This document shows positions 7,901 through 17,611 of a stretch of DNA of 64,000 nt, in pieces (the stretch's first letter is position 1; each line of letters starts with the position of its first letter). The notes beneath the pieces were generated by a model. That model did no database searches. It saw nothing but the letters and a program-made list of their open reading frames with translations, and was not told where the DNA came from. Made by a program: the position numbers and the translations under genes. Location: positions 1-64,000 of the forward strand of contig SVEH01000009.1 in the NCBI GenBank assembly GCA_015057455.1, in the 5' to 3' direction. The stretch comes from Lachnospiraceae bacterium (GTDB lineage: Bacteria; Bacillota; Clostridia; Lachnospirales; Lachnospiraceae).

Positions 7901-8827
7901 ATGGGTGAAAATAAAAAGAGTTTTTTAGATCGTCTTTTAACACATAGACTATTTAGACATCTTTTTAAATTTATAAATAATGTTATAGAGGATAAATTGA
8001 GTGCCTTTTCTAGTGAAGCAGCTCTTTTCACTATTATGTCATTCTTTCCTTTTTTAATGTTATTTTTTGTTATACTTAGTTTCACATCCCTTACACCAGA
8101 ATTTATTTTTCGTTTAGTAAAGGATTCATTTCCTGCAGAACTAATACAACTCATAATGACTGTTGTAGTCCAACTTAACAACACATCAAAAACAGTAATT
8201 ACTATTACTATTTTAACTGCCCTATGGACTTCATCTCGTGGTTTTGTAGCAATAGAAAAGGGATTTAATGTAGTATATAAAGCTTCACATAGAAAGAATT
8301 TTATTATAAATAGATTATTTGGTTTATCATATACTTTAGGATTTGCTATATTATTAATACTTACACTTATGCTTCTTGGTTTTGGAAATAGTATATATAT
8401 AGCTATAATAAAGCACTTTAAATTTATAAAAGACTTAGCTATATTAATCATGGGAATGAGAGCAATTGTCCTATTTGTACTTTTGTTTTTCTTCTTCGTA
8501 ATTATGTATATAGTTTTACCAAACAGAAAATCAAGCCTTATTCTTGAAGCACCTGGTGCAATACTAGCAAGTATAGGTTGGATAAGTTTTTCAAAAGCAT
8601 TTTCATTTTATATAGACAATATTGCAAACTTCTCAATTATATATGGAAGTTTAACTACAATTGTTTTGTTACTATTATGGGTATATTTCTGTATGTATAT
8701 TTTATTCTTAGGAGCTGAAGTAAATCACTACCTTAGAACATACCTACAAAATAGAATCAACGAGAAAGGACCAAATAGTAAACTAGCCAAATTAAAGGCT
8801 ATAATATTTAAAGATAAAAAAAATTAG
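7901..8827 (+). CDS. YihY/BrkB-family inner membrane protein
   Basis: A 308-aa polytopic membrane protein of the YihY/virulence factor BrkB family. Family hallmarks seen are 'AFSSEAALFTIMSFFPFLMLF' near the first span, 'ALWTSSRGFVAIEKGFNVVY', and the closing 'YGSLTTIVLLLLWVYFCMYILFLGAEVNHYL'. About six membrane segments are apparent. The start is taken at ATG 7901 because a GGAGG (7891-7895) sits 5 bases before it; the in-frame codons upstream overlap the promoter. Function is unproven. These proteins were once called ribonuclease BN in error. The C-terminal tail is lysine-rich. The gene is convergent with the SpoIID-domain gene across a composite repeat. Confidence 0.9.
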   Translation: MGENKKSFLDRLLTHRLFRHLFKFINNVIEDKLSAFSSEAALFTIMSFFPFLMLFFVILSFTSLTPEFIFRLVKDSFPAELIQLIMTVVVQLNNTSKTVITITILTALWTSSRGFVAIEKGFNVVYKASHRKNFIINRLFGLSYTLGFAILLILTLMLLGFGNSIYIAIIKHFKFIKDLAILIMGMRAIVLFVLLFFFFVIMYIVLPNRKSSLILEAPGAILASIGWISFSKAFSFYIDNIANFSIIYGSLTTIVLLLLWVYFCMYILFLGAEVNHYLRTYLQNRINEKGPNSKLAKLKAIIFKDKKN

Positions 8828-8851
8828 ACTGCGTGCAAATGGAGATTATAA

Positions 8852-9250
8852 TTCTAGTGACGCAATAATACATTACCATCTGATAACATTCCTCAGAATA
8901 GAAATTGATGATGTTTACTCTATATGTAGTAATGCAAAACAGTAAAGGAAGTAAAAATCTACCCATAAAAACTAAAACAGTATAGATGGTAAGAAAATAA
9001 CAAAAAGTAAATAAAATTTCACTCATAAAAGCTATATTAATCATAAGCAAGAGTTAGAATTTAAGAGAATATAATATATTTTTCGGGGTTTGCAAACCGT
9101 CGGCGTTTAGTGAATACGAGCATTTCAATGCGAAGTATGAACTTAACGACCGTTACGCTTTGCAACGGAGCGCAAGCGGTGAGAAAAATATATTATATTC
9201 TCTTAAATTTGGAACTAGCGTAAAAGTATAAAACTTTCGCGGAGCTTAAT
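8852..9250. repeat. Dispersed palindromic repeat, copy B (composite)
   Basis: The left end (8852-8872) reads TTCTAGTGACGCAATAATAC, the same outer end as copies C and D, preceded by a degenerate form of their flanking box (GTGCAAATGGAG). The right end carries GAACTAGCG and then 'CTTTCGCGGAGCTTA', a degraded end in the opposite orientation. The interior differs from the other copies and contains a separate 152-base inverted-repeat element (9058-9209). It fills the gap between two convergent genes. Confidence 0.6.
9058..9209. repeat. Element with a perfect 27-bp inverted repeat and GC-rich core
   Basis: AATTTAAGAGAATATAATAT continuing to ATTTTTC (9058-9084) is repeated exactly in inverse at 9183-9209. 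The 98 bases between are much richer in G+C than the surroundings and contain smaller palindromes (GGTTTGCAAACC at 9088-9099, GCATTTCAATGC at 9120-9131) and a GCTTTGCAACGGAGCGCAAGC stretch. There is no ORF. It looks like a MITE-type or structured-RNA element nested in copy B of the dispersed repeat. Confidence 0.7.
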
Positions 9251-9256
9251 ATCCCT

Positions 9257-9278
9257 AATTTGAGCGACAGCTCAAATT
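9257..9278. other. Perfect hairpin AATTTGAGC/GCTCAAATT, second copy
   Basis: The same 9-bp stem as at 275-296 with a GACA loop. The stop codon of the SpoIID-domain gene (9272-9274) falls inside its right arm, so the hairpin straddles the end of the coding sequence. Confidence 0.5.
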
Positions 9279-11290
9279 ATATAAGCCCTAGAAAAATAAA
9301 ACTCAAGAATCTCTCTATAATTCAATCCTCTCTTAGCCAATTCACTTGCTCCATATTGGCTCATTCCAACACCATGGCCAAATCCACCGCCATTTATTAT
9401 ATAATTATCACCTTTTTTCTCTATTATAAAATAACAACTTGGTAAGGAAGACATATTACTAGTTTTGTTTCCGTTTTTCTTTATTACAACCTGTTCTTTT
9501 GAGGCTAATAACTGCCTAATAGTATATTGATTTTCAACACATATGCTTTTCTTTGAACCTTTAATTATAACCTTAGTTACCAAGCCACCACTTTTTCTTT
9601 CCTTTACTTTTATACTCTTTAACTTTCCTATTGTACTAACATAACCTGAAATATATTTTTTCTTCTTTTTATTGTAAACTTTTATATTACTACTATTACC
9701 TGCTTTATTTAATTTATAGATGTTATCATTAATAATTTTAGATAACTTATCAACAGGTATTGTTATTTTCCACCTAAACCACTCACAATCTTTTTCAAAG
9801 TATCCCCCATTTGTTGACATTATATGTTTTTTAAAATATCCATTATTATTAATTTGTCTACTCGTAATTCCTAGAGATTTATTCTTATTATTAATTACTT
9901 GAGCTTTGCTAGGTAAATATGACAAATTATTTCCACCAAATACATCCTTTGTCGTACTTGAGTATCCTGAAGATGTAGAATAATAATATACACTAGCTAA
10001 CTTATCCTTATACTTTATAACTTCACCTTTTGTACTATCCACAGCTTGTATGGAATTTTTCCCATACCTTATATTATTGTATACTTGATAACTTATACTA
10101 TCATCTAAATGAGCTCCATATTTTTTATATCCGCTATGTTCTATTTTATTCATTGCATATGTTCTAGCACATATAGCTTGTGCCTTTAATGCTTCTATTG
10201 GAAAACTTTCTGGCATTTCACTAGGTACTACCGAATATAAATATTGTTCTAAATCAACTTCATTTACCACTACTAATCCAGAACTATCTTTTATAATCTC
10301 TATATTTCCTTTGTATGTAATTCCACCTGCACTTCTTTTTATATTAGATAACGTAATTCCTTTTTTATTATCTTTATTTACAATAATAACTCTATTATAA
10401 TCACTAAAGTATTTGCTATTATTTGTAATAGTAAAACTTTTATTTACAGGTATTTTCTTTACACTATACTCTTTTTGTTTTAATTCTACTTGTTCTATTT
10501 CATCTATATCAAGTTTTTTAGATTTATTTACACTTACTTCTTTTGCTTTTTCATTGTTACTTATATATAATAGTTCTATATTATCTTTACTTTTCAATGT
10601 AACCCTATTATGGTATATACTATTATAATTACTAGTTTTTAAAAGTACTTTTATTTTAGTATCTGCTGTTATATTTCCCTCTTCTCTAGTATTATCATCA
10701 TTATTACTTTTACAATTATTATCTGCTTCTTCTATAGTACCTATATTAATTCTTTTTCCATCTATAACCATTGCACATATTTTATCTTTCTCTACTATAT
10801 AAATAATATTATTCATTCCTATATTCAAACTATCTATACTATTATCTTTATATGTAATTGTACATTTATTATCCTCTTTACTTGCAACACTTTTATCATT
10901 ATTAGTATTCTTGTCTACTTCATACAACATGCATTTTTCATCTACTTTTACTTTTCCATACTTGTCTATATCCACATAGCCCTTTTCTACATCAATAGCC
11001 ATTAATTTTCCATTAATAACAGATGGCTTGAAAACTATCTTTTTTACCTTATTATCTTTAATTACAATATCAGCAACAATATTTGAATAGTTTTTATTTA
11101 TTTTACTTACAAGCTTATAATTTTTAATAATATTTGATTTATCTATAATACAGACCAACATATCATCTTTAGCACTCACAACCCATATATTTTTATACTC
11201 TATTTCATCTTTATTCAACTCTAACGAGCTCACATAATATGAGCCTAAAATTATTAAAACAACCACACCTATTACAGCCAAATATTTCAT
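9272..11290 (-). CDS. SpoIID/LytB-domain protein with long N-terminal extension
   Basis: A 672-aa membrane-anchored protein with an N-terminal transmembrane segment right after MKYLAVIG. The C-terminal half carries a SpoIID/LytB domain, the lytic transglycosylase fold of sporulation SpoIID. It starts near 'EVDLEQYLYSVVPSEMPESFP' and includes 'EALKAQAICARTYAMNKI' and the end signature 'GGGFGHGVGMSQYGASELAKRGLNYREIL'. The first ~290 residues are Lys/Asn/Asp-rich and lack a recognised domain, so it is about twice the length of a classical SpoIID (~340 aa). The start at 11290 has a GGAGG 6 bases before; a GTG 18 bases upstream has none. Whether it is the sporulation enzyme itself or a paralog is unclear. 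Confidence 0.85.
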   Translation of the reverse strand: MKYLAVIGVVVLIILGSYYVSSLELNKDEIEYKNIWVVSAKDDMLVCIIDKSNIIKNYKLVSKINKNYSNIVADIVIKDNKVKKIVFKPSVINGKLMAIDVEKGYVDIDKYGKVKVDEKCMLYEVDKNTNNDKSVASKEDNKCTITYKDNSIDSLNIGMNNIIYIVEKDKICAMVIDGKRINIGTIEEADNNCKSNNDDNTREEGNITADTKIKVLLKTSNYNSIYHNRVTLKSKDNIELLYISNNEKAKEVSVNKSKKLDIDEIEQVELKQKEYSVKKIPVNKSFTITNNSKYFSDYNRVIIVNKDNKKGITLSNIKRSAGGITYKGNIEIIKDSSGLVVVNEVDLEQYLYSVVPSEMPESFPIEALKAQAICARTYAMNKIEHSGYKKYGAHLDDSISYQVYNNIRYGKNSIQAVDSTKGEVIKYKDKLASVYYYSTSSGYSSTTKDVFGGNNLSYLPSKAQVINNKNKSLGITSRQINNNGYFKKHIMSTNGGYFEKDCEWFRWKITIPVDKLSKIINDNIYKLNKAGNSSNIKVYNKKKKKYISGYVSTIGKLKSIKVKERKSGGLVTKVIIKGSKKSICVENQYTIRQLLASKEQVVIKKNGNKTSNMSSLPSCYFIIEKKGDNYIINGGGFGHGVGMSQYGASELAKRGLNYREILEFYFSRAYII

Positions 11291-11415
11291 ATATTTCCTC
11301 CAACACACTAACTAAAATTTATCCTATACATTCTTATTTAATTGCATAACTATCCTTGTCAGAAAATATTATGTTGTAAAAAACAATAACCTTATATTGT
11401 ACTTTCCCATAATAT

Positions 11416-11447
11416 AATAAAGGAGAAGCCTAAGCTTCTCCTTTATA
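11416..11447. terminator. Terminator after the Gld-type ABC operon
   Basis: ATAAAGGAGAAGC pairs with GCTTCTCCTTTAT around a short CTAA loop, 32 bases after the DUF4340 gene's stop on the minus strand. AT-rich flanks stand on both sides. Confidence 0.7.
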
Positions 11448-11478
11448 TATATTAGTTATATTATGTTTTTATACCTAT

Positions 11479-12969
11479 TTATTTGTTGGCTGCACTTTTT
11501 AAAGATTCAATCAATCCCTCTACATCTTCAATTGATATTAAGAAAATTTCTTCTCCACCTTTATTTACTCTATAGCTAGTGTCATCATAGTTTAAGAATT
11601 TAACTACAAGGTCCTTAGCACCATCTTTTCTACCATTATATCTAATTGTAACCTCTGTCTTATCCTTTTTAATCTTCTTATTACCTATTTCGCCACTATA
11701 GTTAAGTGCATATAACGTACTAGAAACAGAATCTCCCTTTGTTGTTTTTATCTTCTTGTCATTTAACTTATAAGTATATTCAATTGTCTTCTCTCCGTCT
11801 TCATTCTCTACTGTCTTATTTTCTTTTTGAATCTTATAAGTTTTATCTGCGGTCTCTATTTCAACACTTGAATATTCCATTAATTCTGTTCCATTAATTG
11901 TTCCATCAACAAATGCAAATGCTGAATTATTCATTATTGATTCAGCTGTAGATGATTCCATAGTATAAACTCTGTCTCCACCCTTTTCCATAACATAATA
12001 ACGTGTAAGTAATTCTTCGCCTTCATAATTCTCTTTTACTCCATCACCTACAAGTAATGTAAATGTCTTTTTATTATAAGTAACATCTGCTTCCTTATCC
12101 TTTGAGTCTGCCTCACCTGTTACTTCTTCATAATATTTCAAATCTACACTAAATGCTGGCTTATCAAGACCATACTTACTAAGTTTACTTGGTTTATATG
12201 CTACGCACTTATCATATGCAAGTGATTCATAATTAACAAAATACTCTGTAAATATTGATGATACACCTTTCTTCTCTTTAGCATATGGTTTAGTGATTTT
12301 CCATGTACCATCTCCAGCTCTTATGTCTCCATCATATTTTGCTTTTAAATTAAAGTCTTTACTAGAGATATTAACATCATACACTAAACTTGAATTAACA
12401 CTATCAATTAAATCAACCTTTAATAATCCAACAGCATCATATTCAAATGCATCAAATATTGTTTTACTAACAACATATATCTTTTCTTCACCATCAATCA
12501 TAAAGTAATAACCTGCATCATTAGGTGCTTTATTACCAAACAATAATGTATATGACTTAGTATCATCATCTTCTTTTGCATTAACTACAATCTTCTTACT
12601 AGGTTTATCTAAGCCATACTCTTCTTTATCTGTACCATCCATAGTTCTTTCAGCTAATATAGATGTAACTGAATCTACCATTGTACTAATTGTATCTTGG
12701 TTTATAGGCCACTTTTCTTTACCTTTTAAAGAGCCTTTTTTCTTTGACTTATTATATACAATCTCGTAATTCTTCTTATTGTATACATATTTTATATTTT
12801 TTAAATTACTTTTTTTAATCTCTAAAATTGCGTCTGCTTCAACAGTGTTTTTCTCTTCTTCTTTTTTCTGTTCTTCATCTTTATGAGAAGAAAACCATGC
12901 ATAAAATGCCATACAAGCAACTAAAACAACTACTAAAGCAAGCAACTGTTTCATATTTTTGCTTGTCAT
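11479..12969 (-). CDS. DUF4340 domain-containing protein
   Basis: A 496-aa protein with one N-terminal membrane anchor (about 8-25), then a mostly beta, Lys/Asp-rich extracytoplasmic part with repeated 'YTLLFGNKAPN..YYFMIDGEEKIYVV'-type units, as in DUF4340 proteins. It is the last gene of a four-gene operon and its ATG overlaps the stop codon of the gene before by one base (TAATG), pointing to translational coupling. DUF4340 proteins commonly accompany GldA-GldF-GldG-type ABC transporters. Their role outside gliding bacteria is not established. Confidence 0.85.
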   Translation of the reverse strand: MTSKNMKQLLALVVVLVACMAFYAWFSSHKDEEQKKEEEKNTVEADAILEIKKSNLKNIKYVYNKKNYEIVYNKSKKKGSLKGKEKWPINQDTISTMVDSVTSILAERTMDGTDKEEYGLDKPSKKIVVNAKEDDDTKSYTLLFGNKAPNDAGYYFMIDGEEKIYVVSKTIFDAFEYDAVGLLKVDLIDSVNSSLVYDVNISSKDFNLKAKYDGDIRAGDGTWKITKPYAKEKKGVSSIFTEYFVNYESLAYDKCVAYKPSKLSKYGLDKPAFSVDLKYYEEVTGEADSKDKEADVTYNKKTFTLLVGDGVKENYEGEELLTRYYVMEKGGDRVYTMESSTAESIMNNSAFAFVDGTINGTELMEYSSVEIETADKTYKIQKENKTVENEDGEKTIEYTYKLNDKKIKTTKGDSVSSTLYALNYSGEIGNKKIKKDKTEVTIRYNGRKDGAKDLVVKFLNYDDTSYRVNKGGEEIFLISIEDVEGLIESLKSAANK

Positions 12970-14465
12970 TATTTTCTCCTCCTTCTAATCCATATAACGA
13001 ATCCGCATACAAGAATTATTACTGGAACAATAATTAATGTAACCATTATCCAAAGTATTACATCTGCACCTTCCATAGTCAATCTAACTGACTCAAATGT
13101 CTTCGCTGGAATAGAAATTGTTGCTGAACCTTCTATATCACATGCATAATATATTGAATTCATAATTAAATCAGCATTCATATATACAGCTGTTTCAATT
13201 TGTGAATTAACATCAAATGTTGATGATGCACTATATGCTATTAATGTTGCTGTCTTTTCACTATCTATAGCTTTAGTTGCAACTGCACCTAAAATGTATT
13301 GACCTTTCTTTGAGTTACTACTATTAACATTGCCTAATGATTGAACATCTTTTACTAGATATCCTCTATCTGATGTTTTAAGTAATGGTGTAACAGTAAC
13401 ACCTTCTGGCATAGTTTCAAGTCGCTCAAAACCTGTAGCAACATCTACTGCTACATAAGCATTATCAAAATCACTTGTTATCTCATGCTCTTCAACTATT
13501 GGATACATAAGAGTTGATCCTTTAGCTGCACTTCTTGAAGAATCCTTATCTACTACTAGATGTTCGTTATTCTTCAAACCATATTTTTTAAGTAATTTAT
13601 TTAAGTTTGGTAAAGTATCATTAATGTATCCTGTAATTAACAAAACAGGCTTACCTTTATTTAAATAATCCTCTACTATCTTAATCTCATCTTCTAAATA
13701 ATCACTTTGAGGTGATAAAATAACTAACATATCACAATCATTTGGAACACTTTTAGAAGTTAAAAGTGTAATTGGTTCTGTTGTAAAATTTTGCTTAGTA
13801 AATAATTCTTCTATCTCTGTTGCAAATGCTTCAGCTTCATTATGTCCTGTTACCATATAAAATTTCTTAGATATATTTGTTGTTAATGAATTAATTGCTG
13901 AAGTTATTTGACCTTCTACATCTGATCCTGTAATTCTTTGTTGATATGTTTGATAATCCATTTCTGACACTATCAATGACGCATATGGTATGTACTTAAA
14001 CTTTTTCTCATCATCCTTCATAACAACTGCTACACTATTATCCACTGATGTCTCTGCTGTAGTTTCTGTAAACTTAGCTAACAACGTAGGATATTGAACA
14101 GGATCCTTTTTTATTACTTCTATATGTTTTGAGTTTTCATCAAACTCTTTAACTAATTTATATGTACTTTCATCTATAGTATCTGCCTCAGTAAAATAAT
14201 AAATAACTATATCTTCTTTAACACCCTTTAAAAACTTTAATGAGTCTTTAGTTATTGTATATTGTGAATTAGCTGTTAAGTCAGCTGTTATATCTGCCTT
14301 TGTTACTATCATATTTAGAAAAACAACTACAGCAACAAATAGAACACATACTATACTTACATACAATCCGTTACCTACTCTTTTATCATGAAAACTTCTA
14401 TTTATATAACTTCTAAATCTTTCAAATATGCTTGTTTTTACTTCGTTGTTTGAATTATTCTTCAC
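12969..14465 (-). CDS. GldG-like ABC transporter auxiliary protein
   Basis: A 498-aa protein with an N-terminal membrane span (about 35-55) and a C-terminal span (about 470-492) followed by RRRRK. The large external part contains 'TADLTANSQYTITKDSLKFLKGVKEDIVIYYF' and a GATase/rhodanese-like 'KPVLLITGYINDTLPNLNKLLKKYGL' stretch, matching the Gld/ABC-type auxiliary component family (DUF4350/GldG). It begins at a GTG with AGGAGG 8 bases upstream. It sits between the permease and the DUF4340 gene in one operon. No gliding genes are present, so the name indicates family only. Confidence 0.85.
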   Translation of the reverse strand: MKNNSNNEVKTSIFERFRSYINRSFHDKRVGNGLYVSIVCVLFVAVVVFLNMIVTKADITADLTANSQYTITKDSLKFLKGVKEDIVIYYFTEADTIDESTYKLVKEFDENSKHIEVIKKDPVQYPTLLAKFTETTAETSVDNSVAVVMKDDEKKFKYIPYASLIVSEMDYQTYQQRITGSDVEGQITSAINSLTTNISKKFYMVTGHNEAEAFATEIEELFTKQNFTTEPITLLTSKSVPNDCDMLVILSPQSDYLEDEIKIVEDYLNKGKPVLLITGYINDTLPNLNKLLKKYGLKNNEHLVVDKDSSRSAAKGSTLMYPIVEEHEITSDFDNAYVAVDVATGFERLETMPEGVTVTPLLKTSDRGYLVKDVQSLGNVNSSNSKKGQYILGAVATKAIDSEKTATLIAYSASSTFDVNSQIETAVYMNADLIMNSIYYACDIEGSATISIPAKTFESVRLTMEGADVILWIMVTLIIVPVIILVCGFVIWIRRRRK

Positions 14466-14483
14466 TTTTATATCCTCCTGTTT

Positions 14484-15347
14484 TTAATTCCATCTTCTCT
14501 TCTTAATAGATTGGATAGTTAGGAATAAAAATATTAATATTACACTTATATAATATAAAATATCCGCTGCACTTACATTACCATAGCACATATTCTGGAA
14601 TGGTAAAAGTATGCTTAATTTCTCTGCTAAACCAATAAGTGCATTATCATAAATCTCTGGCTTAACTACATATGTTACTGCCAATACTATCTCACCAACT
14701 ACTGCTACTATTCCTGTTATAAATAAATTTCTAACTAACACATAGAAAACAATAATTAACACTAAATATAATACTGCATACACTAACCAAACAATCATGT
14801 TATCATTAGGTAGTGATGATGATAATGCTGACATTAAATATGTAAGAAGAACTGTTATAAATGTTACAACTGCAGCGATTACTGAATTCTCAGTTAATGA
14901 TGATATAAACATTCCCATTGCAATATAAGCTGCACCTAATAATGTAAATCCTAGAATACACACATATGTAAGTTTAAAATTAACATCACCATATGCTCCC
15001 ATTATAAGTGGATATACACATGTAATAGCCATAGCTATTAAATAAACACTAACTGTACCTATATACTTACCACCAACAATTTTCTCTACACTAATTGGTG
15101 CTGTAAGTAATAATTGATCTGTTTTATTTCTTCTTTCATCTGCCAAACTCTTCATTGTAAGAATAGGAATTAATACAATAAACATAAATGATATACTTTG
15201 TAAAGTCGCTTCAAAATGTCCATGTTGTCCAAGACAGTTAATCATAACAAAATAAATTCCTAATACTACCATATAAAATGCAATTATTGAATATCCTAAC
15301 ATGGATGAGAAAAATGAACGTAGTTCTTTACTAATTATTGCTAACAT
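14484..15347 (-). CDS. ABC-2 type transporter permease (GldF-like)
   Basis: A 287-aa protein with six hydrophobic spans. It begins 'MLAIISKELRSFFSSMLGY', typical of ABC-2 permeases whose first cytoplasmic helix is amphipathic, and carries 'ERRNKTDQLLLTAPISVEKIVGGKYIG' after span 2, the conserved coupling segment of this group. The ATG overlaps the ATPase gene's stop codon (TAATG). With the upstream ATPase it forms the core of the transporter. The substrate is unknown. Confidence 0.92.
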   Translation of the reverse strand: MLAIISKELRSFFSSMLGYSIIAFYMVVLGIYFVMINCLGQHGHFEATLQSISFMFIVLIPILTMKSLADERRNKTDQLLLTAPISVEKIVGGKYIGTVSVYLIAMAITCVYPLIMGAYGDVNFKLTYVCILGFTLLGAAYIAMGMFISSLTENSVIAAVVTFITVLLTYLMSALSSSLPNDNMIVWLVYAVLYLVLIIVFYVLVRNLFITGIVAVVGEIVLAVTYVVKPEIYDNALIGLAEKLSILLPFQNMCYGNVSAADILYYISVILIFLFLTIQSIKKRRWN

Positions 15348-16435
15348 TATTCTTCCTCCTTATCTGCATTATTATCTTCTTCAGTTGTTTCTGAATCCAT
15401 ATCATCTTCAACTTCTTCTATATCGTCTTCATCATATTCTTCATCTGTTAAACAAACTTTACCTTCTGTTTCATCTGAAACAATTACTTCAGGTTCTACA
15501 TAAACAGGTGTAGTTGCCTCAATAAAGATATCTTCTAATGACTTCATATCATTATACATCTGTAATAATACAACTTTACTGTCTACTATTAGTTTGAATA
15601 CATCTTCTCTTCTATCTGCTGAATCTTTAAAGAATATTCTTACATCTACACATCCTGAATCTGCTGAATCTACAACTTCAAATTCTCTTATGTAATCTTT
15701 ACCTTTAAACATATCTTCTGCTATCTTCTTAGATGTTCTTAATGTCACAACTAAACATTGTGCATCAGCAATATTCTTATTAAGATCCTCTAACATCTCA
15801 TCTACTACAAGATTACCATTATTAATAATGATAATTCTATCACACACAGCACTTATTTCTTGCAATATATGTGAACTTAAAATTACTGTATGTTTCTCTG
15901 CTAAACTCTTAATTAAATCTCTAATTTCAATAATTTGTTTTGGATCTAATCCAACTGTTGGTTCATCAAGAATAAGTATCTCTGGTTTACCAAGTAATGC
16001 TGCTGCAATACCTACTCTTTGTCTGTAACCCTTTGATAAATTACCAATTAATCTATCTTCCATTGCAAATAACTTAGTAGATTCCATAGCCATAGTTACA
16101 TCACCAAGAATCTCTCTTTTCTTAACACCTTTAAGCTTTGCAGCAAATATAAGATACTCTTTAACTGTCATATCCATATACACTGGTGGTTGCTCTGGTA
16201 GATATCCTATAAAGCTTTTAGCTTCTTCAGGTTGCTTAAGTATATCATAACCATTTATTAAAACTGTACCTTCAGTTGCAGAAATATATCCAGTAATAAT
16301 ATTCATAGTAGTTGACTTACCTGCACCATTAGGTCCTAAAAAGCCCAATATCTGTCCTTTCTCAACTTTAAAATTAAGATTGTCTACAGCCTTGTTAATA
16401 CCATAAACTTTTACAAGGTTTTTTACTTCAATCAC
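15347..16435 (-). CDS. ABC transporter ATP-binding protein (GldA-like) with acidic tail
   Basis: A 362-aa ATPase. Walker A GPNGAGKST is at about 34-42, the signature is 'NLSKGYRQRVGIAAALL', and Walker B is 'ILILDEPTVGLDP', with the usual switch His in 'LSSHIL'. After about residue 310 a very acidic tail (Glu/Asp clusters, ending DKEEE) extends beyond the common ~240-310 aa length; its role is unknown. Translation starts at a GTG with an AGGAGG site. It is the first gene of the operon, preceded by a palindrome at 16566-16588 that overlaps a TATAAT. Confidence 0.93.
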   Translation of the reverse strand: MIEVKNLVKVYGINKAVDNLNFKVEKGQILGFLGPNGAGKSTTMNIITGYISATEGTVLINGYDILKQPEEAKSFIGYLPEQPPVYMDMTVKEYLIFAAKLKGVKKREILGDVTMAMESTKLFAMEDRLIGNLSKGYRQRVGIAAALLGKPEILILDEPTVGLDPKQIIEIRDLIKSLAEKHTVILSSHILQEISAVCDRIIIINNGNLVVDEMLEDLNKNIADAQCLVVTLRTSKKIAEDMFKGKDYIREFEVVDSADSGCVDVRIFFKDSADRREDVFKLIVDSKVVLLQMYNDMKSLEDIFIEATTPVYVEPEVIVSDETEGKVCLTDEEYDEDDIEEVEDDMDSETTEEDNNADKEEE

Positions 16436-16565
16436 GTCTAGTCCTCCTTACGCTATTTGGATTTCTTTATTTTCTATATGTAGTTATTCTATAACAAATA
16501 ACACATATAAATTAATTTCTTGTTTACTAATGCTTATATAAATTATATCTAGGCATACTTTGTTA

Positions 16566-16588
16566 TTATACCATATATCTTGGTATAA
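16566..16588. promoter_or_regulatory. Operator-like palindrome at the ABC operon promoter
   Basis: TTATACCA (16566-16573) and TGGTATAA (16581-16588) form a perfect 8-bp inverted repeat with a 7-base spacer. On the minus strand it contains a TATAAT -10 box. The spacing suits a dimeric repressor. No regulator gene is adjacent. Confidence 0.4.
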
Positions 16589-16710
16589 ATTGTGAATTTT
16601 TTTCAACTTTTTTCATATTTTTACATTTTATTACACCAAGCTAACATATCCTTACCCTTGACTAACAAAATAACATTATTTTATGTAACTCTATTTGTAT
16701 AATTTTAATG

Positions 16711-17466
16711 TTATTTTCCAACTACATCTTGCATTGAATACATCCCGCATTGTGTACTAGATAAAAATTTTGCAGCTTCCAGGGCACCCTTAGCAAATAC
16801 ATTTCTTGAATGAGCTGTATGTTTAATTACTATCTCTTCATCTTCTCCTGCATATATAACTTCATGATCGCCAACTATAGTTCCACCTCTTACAGCTGAT
16901 ATTCCTATCTCTTTACTATCTCTTTTAGCTCGTCTATCACTTCTGTCATATATATATTCAAATTGATTTTCCATAGCTTTATTTATTACATCTGCAAGGG
17001 CCAATGCTGTCCCTGATGGAGCATCTAACTTTTGATTATGATGTTTCTCTATAATCTCAATATCAAAACCTGCATCAGACAACAAGCCACTTATAGAAGT
17101 TAATACTTTAAATAACACATTAATACCTAATGACATATTGGCTGATACAAGAACACTTGCCTTCTTAGAAACTTCTTCTAATCTTGCCTTTTGTTCTTCA
17201 CTTAATCCAGTTGTACACACAACCACAGGTATATGAGTTGCCTCTACATAATCCAATAATTTATCTATAGCCTTAGCTGATGCAAAATCAATAATTACAT
17301 CTGCTGCTACTTTACATTCCTCTATATCTGTATAAACTGGATAGGTATTTTGCCCTATTGTTATATCGACACCTGCAACAATTTCTACACTATCATCTAA
17401 CTGAGCAAGTCTTGTAATTGCCTGCCCCATTCTACCATTACACCCATGCATAATAATCTTTGTCAT
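16711..17466 (-). CDS. dapB: 4-hydroxy-tetrahydrodipicolinate reductase
   Basis: A cytoplasmic NAD(P)H-dependent enzyme, second committed step of lysine/diaminopimelate synthesis. The 251 aa contain the N-terminal nucleotide loop 'MHGCNGRMGQAI', the catalytic stretch 'EIIEKHHNQKLDAPSGTALALADVI' (His and Lys at the active site) and 'SAVRGGTIVGDHEVIYAGEDEEI'. A ribosome site AAAGGA lies ahead of the ATG. It follows dapA by about 145 bases containing an imperfect hairpin (17557-17593), so readthrough may be partial. Confidence 0.97.
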   Translation of the reverse strand: MTKIIMHGCNGRMGQAITRLAQLDDSVEIVAGVDITIGQNTYPVYTDIEECKVAADVIIDFASAKAIDKLLDYVEATHIPVVVCTTGLSEEQKARLEEVSKKASVLVSANMSLGINVLFKVLTSISGLLSDAGFDIEIIEKHHNQKLDAPSGTALALADVINKAMENQFEYIYDRSDRRAKRDSKEIGISAVRGGTIVGDHEVIYAGEDEEIVIKHTAHSRNVFAKGALEAAKFLSSTQCGMYSMQDVVGK

Positions 17467-17556
17467 ATAATTATTCCTTTCTAGCTTTTGTATTATGTAA
17501 TATTGAAACTATTAATTGCACATTATACACAGTTCTTTATATTGCAAATAATACAA

Positions 17557-17593
17557 TAAAGGACCTTACTATATTTTATAGCAAAGTCCCTTA
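17557..17593 (-). terminator. Imperfect hairpin between dapA and dapB
   Basis: AAGGGAC...GTCCTTT with an inner CTAT/ATAG match, then TATTGTATTATTT on the minus strand, about 20 bases after the dapA stop. It may be a partial terminator or processing site within the operon. Confidence 0.45.
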
Positions 17594-17611
17594 TCATATA
17601 TTTGTGCAAAA

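Noticed and set aside
7858..8451. 197-codon minus-strand ORF across the YihY-type gene
   Set aside because: Shadow of a strongly supported membrane-protein gene; no ribosome site or family match.
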